Shown: positions 1 to 8,380 of the stretch, one piece after another
Layout: each line of letters begins with the position of its first letter
How positions within the stretch are numbered: the stretch's first letter is position 1
DNA from: VRUE01 sp036265675
Lineage (GTDB): Bacteria > Actinomycetota > Thermoleophilia > Solirubrobacterales > 70-9
Length of the DNA stretch: 17,825 bases
Reading direction: 5' to 3'
NCBI GenBank assembly: GCA_036265675.1
Contig: DATAOP010000026.1
Coordinates: 1 to 17,825, forward strand
Notes under the pieces: model-generated
Told to the model about the DNA's origin: nothing
Database searches by the model: none
The model's input: the letters and a program-made list of their open reading frames with translations, nothing else
Position numbers and translations under genes: made by a program

Positions 1-515
1 GTCCGGCGGCACCCGCACGTCTTCGGCGCCGACCGCCTCGACTCCGCGGGGGCGGTCCGCGTCCGCTGGGAGGAGCTGAAGCGGGAGCAGGAGGAGCGGG
101 AGGGCATCTTCCACCACGTGCCCGAGACGCTTCCCGCGCTCCTCTACGCCCGCAAGGTGCAGCGGCGCGCGGCGGCGATCGGCTTCGAGTACCTCGACAC
201 CGACGGCGCGGTCGCCGACCTCGACGACGAGCTGCGCGAGCTGAAGGAGGCGCTGGCCGAGGCCGGGGAGATCCGGGCCGAGACCGAGCCGCCGCCGCAC
301 GTGTTCGAGGAGCTCGGCGACGTCCTCTTCGCCGCCGTCAACGTGGCGAGGCGCGTGAACGTCGATCCCGAGCTTGCGCTGCGCGCGATGACGCGGCGCT
401 TCGTCGAGCGGATCGAGCGCGCCGAGCGGTTCGCCGCCGAGGAGGGCAAGGCTTTCTCGGAGCTCGACCTGGGCGAGCAGGATCGCTACTTCGACCGCGC
501 GAAGGTGGCCTTCGA

Positions 516-519
<4 letters not shown>
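1..519 (+). CDS. mazG: MazG-family nucleoside triphosphate pyrophosphohydrolase, C-terminal part (5' end outside window)
   Basis: The frame is open from base 1, so this is the last 172 residues of a longer protein. MazG hydrolyses (d)NTPs to the monophosphate and pyrophosphate in the cytoplasm and cleans the nucleotide pool. What shows it: the RRHPHVFG stretch at the left edge typical of the linker before the second MazG domain, a Trp-Glu-rich helix, and the acidic metal-binding helices LRELKEAL and FEELGDVLFAAVNVAR of the all-alpha NTP pyrophosphatase fold, ending in a short acidic tail. A GTG at 118 could be mistaken for the start, but the family motif lies upstream of it and in frame. The stop codon overlaps the GTG start of enolase (GTGA), so the two are probably translationally coupled. 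The family call is firm; the exact substrate is not known. Confidence 0.9.
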
Positions 520-1814
<1,295 letters not shown>

Positions 1815-1847
1815 AGGAATGCGGGGCCCGGCCGCGTAGCACCGGGT

Positions 1848-2219
1848 ATGGCAGCGCGCGCTTACGCGGGGAGGACCGCGGTCCGACGGACTCGACGCCG
1901 CCCCGCCGCCCGCCGCAGGCCGGCCGCCCGCCGCGGCAAGAGCCGGATCAAGTGGGACCGGGTTGGGCGGATCGCCCTGACCCTCGTTCTCGCCGCAGTC
2001 CTTTACTCGTATCTGAACCCGGCGATCGACCTGTTCAAGACCTACAGGGCGACGACGGCGGCGAAAGTCGAGTTCCACGAAAAGCTCGCCGAAAACAAGC
2101 GCCTGCACCGCCGCGTCCAGTCGGCGGACGACCCGGTCTCGATCGCCCGCCGGGCTCGAGCCCAGGGACTGCTCGCCGAAGGCGAGAGGCCGCTCGTCGT
2201 CCGCGACCTGAAGCCCTGA
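1848..2219 (+). CDS. DivIC/FtsB-type septum formation initiator protein
   Basis: A 123-residue bitopic membrane protein of the divisome scaffold family. Layout: a very Arg/Ala-rich cytoplasmic N-terminus (1-38), one membrane segment at about 41-57 (RIALTLVLAAVLYSYL), a short charged heptad-like coiled coil at 62-92, then the family's closing motif (DDPVSIARRARAQGLLAEGE, residues 94-113) that precedes a beta strand. FtsB/DivIC proteins partner with FtsL and FtsQ/DivIB at the septum. Its place directly after enolase is the standard actinobacterial arrangement and supports the call. The start is ATG 1848; GAAGGA lies far upstream, so the ribosome binding site is weak. The Arg/Pro/Ala-rich N-terminus is longer than in E. 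coli FtsB, as in many actinobacteria. Confidence 0.88.
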   Translation: MAARAYAGRTAVRRTRRRPAARRRPAARRGKSRIKWDRVGRIALTLVLAAVLYSYLNPAIDLFKTYRATTAAKVEFHEKLAENKRLHRRVQSADDPVSIARRARAQGLLAEGERPLVVRDLKP

Positions 2220-2244
2220 GCCGCCCGTACGGGAGGCCCGACCG

Positions 2245-4392
2245 GTGATCGGCGCCGGCACCTACGTCCTGACAACGGCTCTGCTCGCCGCCGTCATCCT
2301 CGCGGTCGGCTTCAGCGCCGTCCGCATCCGCCACCGCCTCCTGCCCGAGTGGGACGGCGCCCCGTCCCATCTCATCGACGCAGTCGTCGCGGTCGCCCTC
2401 CTGATCTGGCTCTCCGAGCTCCTCGGAGTGATGCAGCTCTTCTACGACTGGGCCCTGGTCATCGCCTCCCTGCTCCTCGCCGGAGCCGCATACGCCTGGA
2501 CCCGCGGCGATGGTGACCGGGCCCCGCAGGAGACCCCTCCGGCTGGACCCGCCGGCCGGCACCTCATGTCCCTGGTCACCATCGGCGTGATTGCCGTCGT
2601 ATTCGCCCACTGGGGGTTGACAGCAAAGGATGCGCTCGACCGCGGCATCTTCAATTTCGACTCGCTCTGGTACCACATGCCGTACGCGGTCGAGTTCGCC
2701 AAGACCCACTCGGTCACCGGCTTCGACCACACCGAGACGGTCCTCACCAACTGGTTCTATCCACAGAACTCGGAGCTTCTGCACGGCGTCGGGATTCTGC
2801 TCACCCGGCGCGACACCCTCTCGCTCTTCATCAACTTCGGCTGGCTCGCGGTCGCCTTCCTCGCGGCGTGGTGCATCGGGCGGCCGTATGGGCGGGGACC
2901 ACTCTGCGTCGCCGCGGCGGCGATCGTCCTCGAGTGCCACACGCTGGTCGTCCGCGAGCCGGGCGCCGGCAAGAACGACCTCGTCGCCGCGGCGCTGATC
3001 CTTGCCGCGATCGCGATTTTGGTCAACGCTGCATCCCGGTCCGGAGCGGGGCGGACGCTGCCGGTCGGGTGGCCGCTGGCGGCGGCCGGCCTCGCCGTCG
3101 GGCTGGCGGTAGGCACCAAGCTGACCGCGGTCGCGATTGCCGCCGCACTGACCGTGGCGGTGATCGTGCTGGCGCCGGCGGGCAGGCGTTGGGCCGCAAG
3201 CGGCTGGTGGTTCGCAGCCGCGCTCGCCGGCGGCGGCTACTGGTATCTGCGCAACCTGATCGCCGCCGGCAACCCGCTGCCGCAGGCAGAGCACCTCGGG
3301 CCGATCGACCTGCCGCACCCCGAACGCCTCCAGTCGGGCCGCCCCGACCACAGCATCCTCCACTACGCGACCGACACCTCCGTCTGGCACGAATACTTCA
3401 CCCCCGGCCTGCACGAGGCGTTCGGCGCGCTCTGGCCCCTCGTCGTCCTCGCCGCAATCGCCGGCCCGATCATCGCCCTCGCCTGGGGCCGCGAGCGCGT
3501 CCTGCGTGGGATCGGGGCCGTGGTCATCGTCGGGCTCCTCGCCTACCTGGTCACCCCGCTCGGGGCTGCGGGCGCAGAGGGCGAACCGGTCGGCTTCGCG
3601 ATCAACATCCGCTTCGCGCTGCCGGCGATGCTGGCCGGGGTGGCGCTGCTGCCGCTCGCGCCCTGGCTGGAGGGGGAGCGACGGCAGTGGGTCGCCCTGG
3701 TGGCGCTGCTCGTAGTCCTCGTCCTCACCGACCGCTCCGACGCCGTCCTCCGCGATCCCTCGCGCCCGTTCGGGCTGCTGGTCGCGGCGCTGGCCGTCCT
3801 GATCCCCGCCGCGCTCATCTTCTGGATCCTGCGGCGCCCCGCCCGCCCGACCGCGGTGGTCGCCGCCTTCGGCGTGCTCGCCCTCGTCGTCGCCGCGGTC
3901 GGCTATCCGGTCCAGCGCCATTACCTCGGCGACCGCTTCGGGCCCGGCTCGGAAATCCCGGGGATGGGCCTCGATTCCGCCTACGTCTGGGCCCGCGACA
4001 CCGGCAACGCCCGGATCGGCCTTGCCGGCAGCACCGCCGGCTTCCTCGGCTACGGCTTCTACGGCACCGACCTCTCGAACGACGTCACCTATCTGGGGGT
4101 CAGCGGGCCGCATGGCGCCTTCAACGCGATCCCGAGCTGCAGCGAGTTCCGCGCCGCGGTCAACGACGCCGACCTCGACTACCTGGTCACGGCGCCGTTC
4201 CTCAACTACATCCACACCGACGAACCGGTCCCCTCGCCGGAGGCGGGCTGGCTGCGGGGCGAGACGGCCGTCAGGCCGATCCGCCGCAACGGGGAAGTGA
4301 CGGTCTGGCGCGTCGATGGGCGCCTCGACCCGGCCGCCTGTGGACCCGAGAACGCACCCCTGCGCCGCATCCCCCAGCAGCCGGATTCCTGA
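2245..4392 (+). CDS. Multi-spanning membrane protein, probable GT-C/ArnT-like glycosyltransferase
   Basis: A 715-residue integral membrane protein with roughly a dozen hydrophobic segments spread over residues 5-560 and a soluble C-terminal part (about 560-715). After the first segments comes an acidic loop motif, FNFDSLWYHMPYAVEF (137-152, Asp139). It resembles the extracytoplasmic D-x-x-x-Y-H loop of lipid-linked-sugar GT-C enzymes. Together with NWFYPQNSELLHG it suggests a PMT/ArnT-like transferase that uses a polyprenyl-phosphate sugar. The donor and acceptor cannot be read. The C-terminal domain (LAGSTAGFLGYGFYGTDLSN and following) resembles the soluble tail of such proteins. The start GTG 2245 is supported by GGGAGG at 2231-2236, 8 bases upstream. 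It follows the DivIC gene by 25 bp and may be in its operon. It could also be an uncharacterised membrane protein of another kind. Confidence 0.6.
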   Translation: MIGAGTYVLTTALLAAVILAVGFSAVRIRHRLLPEWDGAPSHLIDAVVAVALLIWLSELLGVMQLFYDWALVIASLLLAGAAYAWTRGDGDRAPQETPPAGPAGRHLMSLVTIGVIAVVFAHWGLTAKDALDRGIFNFDSLWYHMPYAVEFAKTHSVTGFDHTETVLTNWFYPQNSELLHGVGILLTRRDTLSLFINFGWLAVAFLAAWCIGRPYGRGPLCVAAAAIVLECHTLVVREPGAGKNDLVAAALILAAIAILVNAASRSGAGRTLPVGWPLAAAGLAVGLAVGTKLTAVAIAAALTVAVIVLAPAGRRWAASGWWFAAALAGGGYWYLRNLIAAGNPLPQAEHLGPIDLPHPERLQSGRPDHSILHYATDTSVWHEYFTPGLHEAFGALWPLVVLAAIAGPIIALAWGRERVLRGIGAVVIVGLLAYLVTPLGAAGAEGEPVGFAINIRFALPAMLAGVALLPLAPWLEGERRQWVALVALLVVLVLTDRSDAVLRDPSRPFGLLVAALAVLIPAALIFWILRRPARPTAVVAAFGVLALVVAAVGYPVQRHYLGDRFGPGSEIPGMGLDSAYVWARDTGNARIGLAGSTAGFLGYGFYGTDLSNDVTYLGVSGPHGAFNAIPSCSEFRAAVNDADLDYLVTAPFLNYIHTDEPVPSPEAGWLRGETAVRPIRRNGEVTVWRVDGRLDPAACGPENAPLRRIPQQPDS

Positions 4393-4418
4393 CGAGCGCG
4401 GCTGGGTACCCTCACCGG

Positions 4419-4745
4419 GTGAGCTACTCGCTCGAGAACGGGCTCTTCCAGTGGGAGGACGGCAGGCGCGTCCTCGATGGCCTCCGCGACGACCCCGCCG
4501 AGCGCCGTCGCGCCGACCGGGTCATCGCTGCAGTCCACGAAGAGCTTCGGCGCCGGATCGGCCCGACCTTCCGCGCCGTCGAGCTGGCCGAGCTATACGC
4601 CCAGGGGACCGATCCCTACGTGACCGTGGCGCAGGACGCCGAGCCGGGGCTGCGTACCGACCCGCAGTCGCTGGTCGACGCGGCCTTCTGGCTCTACCTG
4701 CGGAAAGCGGGCGACTTCGCCGGCGGGCAGCAGCTAACCGTCTGA
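4419..4745 (+). CDS. Small hypothetical protein (108 aa)
   Basis: An unrecognised, soluble, mostly helical, charged protein. It starts MSYSLENGLFQWEDGRRVLD, has an Arg/Glu-rich helix at about 22-45 and ends in an Ala/Leu/Tyr-rich segment (LVDAAFWLYLRKAGDF). The frame is distinct from the membrane protein upstream, whose stop lies 26 bp before this GTG start; no strong ribosome binding site was seen. Codon third positions are GC-rich in this frame, which supports real coding. The last 12 bases overlap the 3' end of the convergent HTH gene on the other strand. The hydrophobic/acidic pattern does not match a family I can name. The internal frame through 2868-4418 that runs into this gene is a shadow of the membrane protein. 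Confidence 0.72.
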   Translation: MSYSLENGLFQWEDGRRVLDGLRDDPAERRRADRVIAAVHEELRRRIGPTFRAVELAELYAQGTDPYVTVAQDAEPGLRTDPQSLVDAAFWLYLRKAGDFAGGQQLTV

Positions 4746-5300
4746 GTCGTCGTCGTCGGCCGACTCGTCGGCCCCGGCGCGACGGATGACGATCTGGTCG
4801 GGGTCGATCCTGACCGTGACCTCGCGCTTCCCGGCCCAGTTCTCGACGTAGACGGGGTTGTCCTTGACCGAGGCGTCGAGCCAGAGCCCGTAGCCGTCGG
4901 TCTCGCCGTGGTCGAAGGTGGCCTCGATCTCCCTGCGCCTGCCGCGCCCGCCGCGGCGACCGCGGCGGCGCCTGCGTCGGGGCCGCGCCTCGCTCTCGCC
5001 GCCCTCGGTCTCCTCACCGTCCTGTTCGTCCGGCTCTGCCTCTGCCTCCTCGTCGGCCGGAGCCTCTGCCTCGACCTCTGCCTCGGCGGTCGCCGCCTCG
5101 ACCTCGGCCTCGATCTCGTCGCGGAGGTCGACCTCGCCGCCGCCGTTCTCCTCGTCGGGAGTCAGGTCGTGCTGCTTGCGGAACTCGCGCAGCTCGGTCG
5201 TGCTGACCTCGAGCTGGTGCGCGATCCAGGCATCGGTTCTCCCCTGGCGGACCCAGGAGCGGATCTGATTGAGCTGCGGCTTGAGCGATCGTCTCGCCAT
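4734..5300 (-). CDS. HTH protein with acidic and arginine-rich linker, unknown function
   Basis: 188 residues in four visible parts. Residues 1-47 form a probable helix-turn-helix of the resolvase/Hin kind (IRSWVRQGRTDAWIAHQLEV then STTELREFRKQH). Residues 48-104 are a highly acidic, Glu/Ala-rich low-complexity linker. Residues 107-123 are an almost pure Arg/Gly block (RPRRRRRRGRRGGRGRRR). Residues 125-174 form a compact-looking C-terminal domain (ATFDHGETDGYGLWLDASVK and VTVRIDPDQIVIRR), followed by an Asp-rich tail. This suggests a DNA- or RNA-binding protein whose charged linker may self-interact, but no named family is recognised. ATG 5300 is the only sensible start, since the HTH begins at once. 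It is the last gene of a minus-strand stack, 30 bp after a small membrane protein. Its stop overlaps the convergent 4419-4745 gene by 12 bp. Confidence 0.75.
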   Translation of the reverse strand: MARRSLKPQLNQIRSWVRQGRTDAWIAHQLEVSTTELREFRKQHDLTPDEENGGGEVDLRDEIEAEVEAATAEAEVEAEAPADEEAEAEPDEQDGEETEGGESEARPRRRRRRGRRGGRGRRREIEATFDHGETDGYGLWLDASVKDNPVYVENWAGKREVTVRIDPDQIVIRRAGADESADDDDSDG

Positions 5301-5330
5301 CGACGCGCGAGTCTATTCAACTGCCGAGCG

Positions 5331-5570
5331 CTAGGCCATCAGGAACGAGAGCGCCTCGAACATCGCGACGACGACGACGATGACCGTCACCGTCAGGCAG
5401 ACCGCGAGGACGCTGAAGCGGACCTTGCCGTGCTGTTCGTCGCGGGCCATGCGGCGCTCGCGCGATCGGTTCGCCGCCCGGCGGCGAAGCTGCTCCCGCC
5501 GGCGGCGCTCCAAGGTGGTCTCCTGCTCGAAGGCGACCTCGAACTGGGAGATGCTCTGACGCATTCGCAT
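5331..5570 (-). CDS. Small single-span membrane protein, unknown function
   Basis: 79 residues from ATG 5570 (a second ATG lies at 5564). A charged N-terminal half rich in Arg/Glu (about 12-48, LERRRREQLRRRAANRSRER) is probably a cytoplasmic helix or coiled coil. It is followed by one strong membrane segment at about 51-72 (VRFSVLAVCLTVTVIVVVVAMF) and a very short tail. The predicted topology is N-in. The frame extends upstream to an ATG at 5660. That extension would read straight through a strong hairpin and T-run (5571-5599) and has an unconvincing composition, so I chose 5570. No family is recognised. It lies between the thermonuclease and the HTH gene on the same strand. Confidence 0.62.
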   Translation of the reverse strand: MRMRQSISQFEVAFEQETTLERRRREQLRRRAANRSRERRMARDEQHGKVRFSVLAVCLTVTVIVVVVAMFEALSFLMA

Positions 5571-5599
5571 AAAAATCGGCCGGGCGACCTGGCCCGGCC
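5571..5599 (-). terminator. Rho-independent terminator or attenuator hairpin
   Basis: On the minus strand a perfect 8-bp stem GGCCGGGC/GCCCGGCC with a 6-base loop is followed by GA and five Ts. It ends about 80 bases after the thermonuclease stop, so it fits a terminator for the aldolase-thermonuclease transcript. The oddity is that the T-run abuts the ATG of the small membrane protein (TTTTTATG), leaving no room for a normal leader. Either the downstream gene starts elsewhere or the hairpin works as an attenuator. Confidence 0.7.
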
Positions 5600-5681
5600 T
5601 GCGGCTGACCGTACCAAAGCTGCACGCGTTGTTGCACCAGGGCAAAGTGGCGATGCGCACGAAGCCGTGCAGCGCCCTTTC

Positions 5682-6182
5682 CTAGCCTCCGCAGGCGGTC
5701 CAGAGGCCGCGCCCGGCCCGCGCCGCGGCGACCTCGAGCCGGTGTAGAAACGGGGCGTAGCGGTCGTTGGGCGGGATCGTCAGGGTCCGCGCGAGGCCAC
5801 GGCGGACGAGGGCCGCATTGACGAAGCGATCGCCGAGATGGACGTAGGCGAGCAGCCGGCCGTAGACGTCGCGGCGCTCGACCCCGAACACGAGCCTGAC
5901 GGTGCGGCCTTCGAGCAGATGGTGGGTGAAGTCCGACGCCCGCGGCCCGTAGCACTGGACGGGGGTGTCGGGCTTGACCGTCTCCGGCGTGTCGACTCCG
6001 ATCAGGCGGACGTCCTCGTCCTCGCCGTCGATCCTCGCTTCGAAGGTGTCGCCGTCGACGACCCTCACCACCGGGGCGGTGACCGCCGCCGGGCCGCCGT
6101 TCGCGCCGCTCTCCCAGGGCCGCAGGATCAGCAGCGCCAGCACCGCGAGCAGGACCAGGCTGCCGATCGTGTCGCGCCTCAT
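5682..6182 (-). CDS. Thermonuclease (SNase-like), membrane-anchored or secreted
   Basis: 166 residues from ATG 6182; a TTG at 6191 would add three residues. Staphylococcal-nuclease-fold enzyme that cuts DNA and RNA with Ca. An N-terminal hydrophobic segment (residues 7-20, GSLVLLAVLALLIL) acts as signal peptide or anchor, so the enzyme works outside the membrane. The OB-fold core starts at VVRVVDGDTFEARI. The catalytic set is visible by analogy with S. aureus: Asp45, Arg59, Asp64-Thr65, Glu67 in VRLIGVDTPET, and Arg109 in DVYGRLLAYV. The final helix region (NDRYAPFLHRLEVAAARAGR, then GLW) is intact. It lies 40 bp downstream of the aldolase gene on the same strand and is probably co-transcribed with it. 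The role (nutrient scavenging, competence or defence) cannot be told. Confidence 0.9.
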   Translation of the reverse strand: MRRDTIGSLVLLAVLALLILRPWESGANGGPAAVTAPVVRVVDGDTFEARIDGEDEDVRLIGVDTPETVKPDTPVQCYGPRASDFTHHLLEGRTVRLVFGVERRDVYGRLLAYVHLGDRFVNAALVRRGLARTLTIPPNDRYAPFLHRLEVAAARAGRGLWTACGG

Positions 6183-6222
6183 CCGGGTCAAAGCGCGCAG
6201 CCGCCCGGTCTCTGCCCGGGCG

Positions 6223-7143
6223 CTACGGGATGCGGCGAACGTTGGAGAGCAGCGTCTCCTTGATCTGGGCGATGATCTCGAGCGCGTCGTTCCACTCGCG
6301 CTGCCAGACGTTGCGGCCGAAGATCACGCCGCTGCCGCCCGCCTCCATGATCTCGCGGGTGTGGTTGAGGACCGTCTCGTCGTCGACCCTGGAGCCGCCC
6401 GAGAGAACGACCAGGGAGCGGCCGGCGGACTCGACGCAGTGGCGGATCGCCTCCGCTTGGTCGACCTCCACCTCGTTGTACGGTGCCTGCGAGTCCTTGT
6501 CCTTCTCCGCGTCGATCTTCGGCATGTTGAGCTTGACGACGTCGGCGCCCATCTCCATCGCCAGCCGCGCCGCGTAGTCGATCGCGTAGAAGGAGTTGGC
6601 GCCGCCCTTCGCGTCGACGGCTTCGCCGCGCGGGTAGGACCAGACGATCAGCGGCATCCCGTAGCGGTCGCAGTCCTGGCGCACGCCGCGGAGCTGGGCG
6701 AGGTCCTCGTCCTGGCGCGGGGAGCCGACGTAGAGCGTGTAGCCGACCGCGTCGGCGCCGAGCCGGACCGCGTCCTCGACGCTCGCGTTGCAGCTCGAGA
6801 AGGCCTTCGCCGAGGAGGGGATGTCGGTCTTGCCGTTGACCTTCAGGATCAGCGGCACCTGGCCGGCGTAGTCGGGGTAGTACTTGCTCGCCATCCCGAT
6901 CTGGCAGGCGAGGGCCGAGTAGCCGGCCTCGGCCGCGAGCCGGAACTGGTAGTCGGGGTCCTTCGAGGCGGGATTCGGGAAGAAGTCCCGGGGGCCGTGC
7001 TCGATGCCCTGGTCGATCGGCAGCAGCATCAGGGTGCCGTTGCCCGGGCCGAACTCGAACAGCAGCCTCCGCAGCCTGGTGCGTTTGCCGGGCGCCAGCT
7101 CGGCAAGCAGCGATTTCTGCTCGGTCAGGCTCTTCAACTCCAC
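6223..7143 (-). CDS. Class I fructose-bisphosphate aldolase (FbaB/DhnA family)
   Basis: 306 residues. Cleaves fructose 1,6-bisphosphate to dihydroxyacetone phosphate and glyceraldehyde 3-phosphate through a Schiff base; cytoplasmic glycolysis/gluconeogenesis. Family marks: LPIDQGIEHGP (41-51, with Asp44), GYTLYVGSP (134-142), WSYPRGE (168-174), the likely Schiff-base lysine Lys204 in ADVVKLNMPK, and the phosphate-binding SGGSRVD (248-254) and GVIFGRNVWQ (272-281). This is the archaeal/DhnA-type class I enzyme, not the zinc-dependent class II form usual in actinobacteria. The start GTG 7143 is preceded by a near-perfect AGGAGG, 8 bases away. It is the first gene of the minus-strand stack. Related DhnA-family enzymes include 2-amino-4,5-dihydroxy-6-oxo-7-(phosphonooxy)heptanoate synthases, but the YxPRGE/KxNxPK pattern and length favour aldolase. 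Confidence 0.88.
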   Translation of the reverse strand: MELKSLTEQKSLLAELAPGKRTRLRRLLFEFGPGNGTLMLLPIDQGIEHGPRDFFPNPASKDPDYQFRLAAEAGYSALACQIGMASKYYPDYAGQVPLILKVNGKTDIPSSAKAFSSCNASVEDAVRLGADAVGYTLYVGSPRQDEDLAQLRGVRQDCDRYGMPLIVWSYPRGEAVDAKGGANSFYAIDYAARLAMEMGADVVKLNMPKIDAEKDKDSQAPYNEVEVDQAEAIRHCVESAGRSLVVLSGGSRVDDETVLNHTREIMEAGGSGVIFGRNVWQREWNDALEIIAQIKETLLSNVRRIP

Positions 7144-7265
7144 GCTGATTCCTCCTCGGTTCTCCGAAGTCGTTTGCCCTCGCAGTATGGCACCGGGCCC
7201 GTGGCGCCGGGGGGGCAGCGGCGGCCAGTTATCCTCGTTGGGGTGGCGAGTGAGCGAGCCGGCAT

Positions 7266-8033
7266 ATGAGTGAGACCGAGCTCAGCGTTATCTGCAAGAA
7301 CTGCGGTTCGGAGGTCAGCCCCTACGTCACGGAGTGTCCGTACTGCGGGGCGCGGCTGCGGAAGAGGGCGCCGAAGCTTGAGCGACGCGGCGACGCGCTC
7401 GAGGCGCGCCCGAAGCGCCGCGCCGCGCGGCTGCGGGGAAGGCTGCGCAGGCGCGCCGCGGGGGCCGTCGCCGCCCGCCCCTACGCGACCGCGGCCGTCG
7501 TCGCAATCTCGGCGATCCTCCTGATCGTCCAGAAGGCGACCGGCTCCACCCTCTCGGAGGTCGGCGGCCTCGTGGTCCCGTTCGACAACCAGTGGTGGCG
7601 GCTCTTCACAGCCCCGTTCGCCTACGTCGACGTCGGCTACCTGTTCGTCGTCGCCGTCGCGCTGGTGATCTTCGCCGGCGACCTCGAGCGGCGGCTTGGC
7701 AGCATCTCGGTCGCGGTTCTGCTCGTCGCCTGCGGCGCCCTCGGGATGCTCGCCGCAACCGGGGTCGCCGAAGCCGAAAGCAGGTTCACGATGATCGCCG
7801 GCGGTAATGGGATGGCACTCGGCGCGATCGCCGCCTGGTTCGCGGTCCGCCGCGCCGACTCGCGGCGATCGATCGACCAGGACTACGACCTGATCGGGGT
7901 CGCCGTCGCTGCCGCGGTCGTGCTGCTCCTGCCGCTCTTCGACTCCAGCGCCGACGTCTTCGCCGGGCTGGCGGGGGGCGCGGTCGGCGGCCTCGCCGGA
8001 CTCGCCGCCTCGGTGCTGCGCCCGTCCGAATAG
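7266..8033 (+). CDS. Zinc-ribbon protein with catalytically dead rhomboid-like membrane domain
   Basis: 255 residues. An N-terminal zinc ribbon has four cysteines (Cys10, Cys13, Cys24, Cys27; CKNCG...CPYCGA). A basic linker (31-70) leads to about six membrane segments from residue 72 to 250. The membrane part has the rhomboid landmarks: QWWRLFTAPFAY (109-120) for the WR motif of loop 1, FAGDLERRLG (136-145), and AGGNGMALG (178-186), where active rhomboids have GxSG. The nucleophile Ser is Asn181 and the protein contains no histidine at all, so a Ser-His dyad is impossible. It is thus a pseudorhomboid, with a likely role in binding or escorting membrane proteins. The start ATG 7266 puts the zinc ribbon at the N-terminus; the ribosome binding site is weak. 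It is divergent from the aldolase gene, with about 120 bp between them. Confidence 0.78.
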   Translation: MSETELSVICKNCGSEVSPYVTECPYCGARLRKRAPKLERRGDALEARPKRRAARLRGRLRRRAAGAVAARPYATAAVVAISAILLIVQKATGSTLSEVGGLVVPFDNQWWRLFTAPFAYVDVGYLFVVAVALVIFAGDLERRLGSISVAVLLVACGALGMLAATGVAEAESRFTMIAGGNGMALGAIAAWFAVRRADSRRSIDQDYDLIGVAVAAAVVLLLPLFDSSADVFAGLAGGAVGGLAGLAASVLRPSE

Positions 8034-8044
8034 ATTTCCGCAGG

Positions 8045-8380
8045 ATGAGTGCGGATCGAGCCCCGGACCCCGAGCGGCTCAGCGCTGCGATCGAGCGGCT
8101 CACCGACAGCGAGCGCTTCGCCGAGGCCGAGCGGGTCGTCGCCCGCGCCGCGCCGGACCTGCAGCGCGTGCTCGCCGCGGCGATGGCCGAGGGCGGCTGG
8201 TTCGGCGAGTCGCACGCGGCCGAGGCGCTGCGCGCGGCGACCGTCCCCGACCCCGACGAGCGGATCACCGCGGTCCGCTCGCTGCTCGCCGAGGAGGCGA
8301 GGATGGGGATGATGGTGGGCGTCGCAGTCGGCTGGGCATTGAAAGAGGAAATGACAGACATCCAGGAGGGAGAGAGCTGA
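8045..8380 (+). CDS. Small hypothetical helical protein (111 aa)
   Basis: Unrecognised, soluble, predicted all-helical protein rich in Ala, Glu and Arg (LSAAIERLTDSERFAEAERV, then a second helical half with VRSLLAEEARMGMMVGVAVG). No signal or long membrane segment; the Gly/Met/Val stretch near the C-terminus (about 86-100) is only mildly hydrophobic. ATG 8045 follows the rhomboid-like gene by 11 bp. The stop codon is immediately followed by the ATG of the UPF0173 gene with no spacer, and that gene's ribosome binding site (AGGAGGGAGAG) lies inside this coding end. This points to one operon and tight translational coupling with the hydrolase, perhaps as a partner or a regulator. Confidence 0.78.
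   Translation: MSADRAPDPERLSAAIERLTDSERFAEAERVVARAAPDLQRVLAAAMAEGGWFGESHAAEALRAATVPDPDERITAVRSLLAEEARMGMMVGVAVGWALKEEMTDIQEGES

Noticed and set aside
2035..4215. 726-codon open frame on the minus strand
   Set aside because: It is antisense to the membrane protein at 2245-4392. Its product is low-complexity Glu/Asp/Arg/Gly without any domain, which is the usual shadow in GC-rich DNA.
5571..5660. N-terminal extension of the small membrane protein from ATG 5660
   Set aside because: It would translate through a strong terminator-like hairpin, and the added 30 residues look non-coding.
5600..5681. SRP RNA, tmRNA or 6S RNA in the gap after the thermonuclease
   Set aside because: None of the conserved SRP tetraloop/GGAA, tmRNA or 6S signatures is present; only small generic stems are seen.
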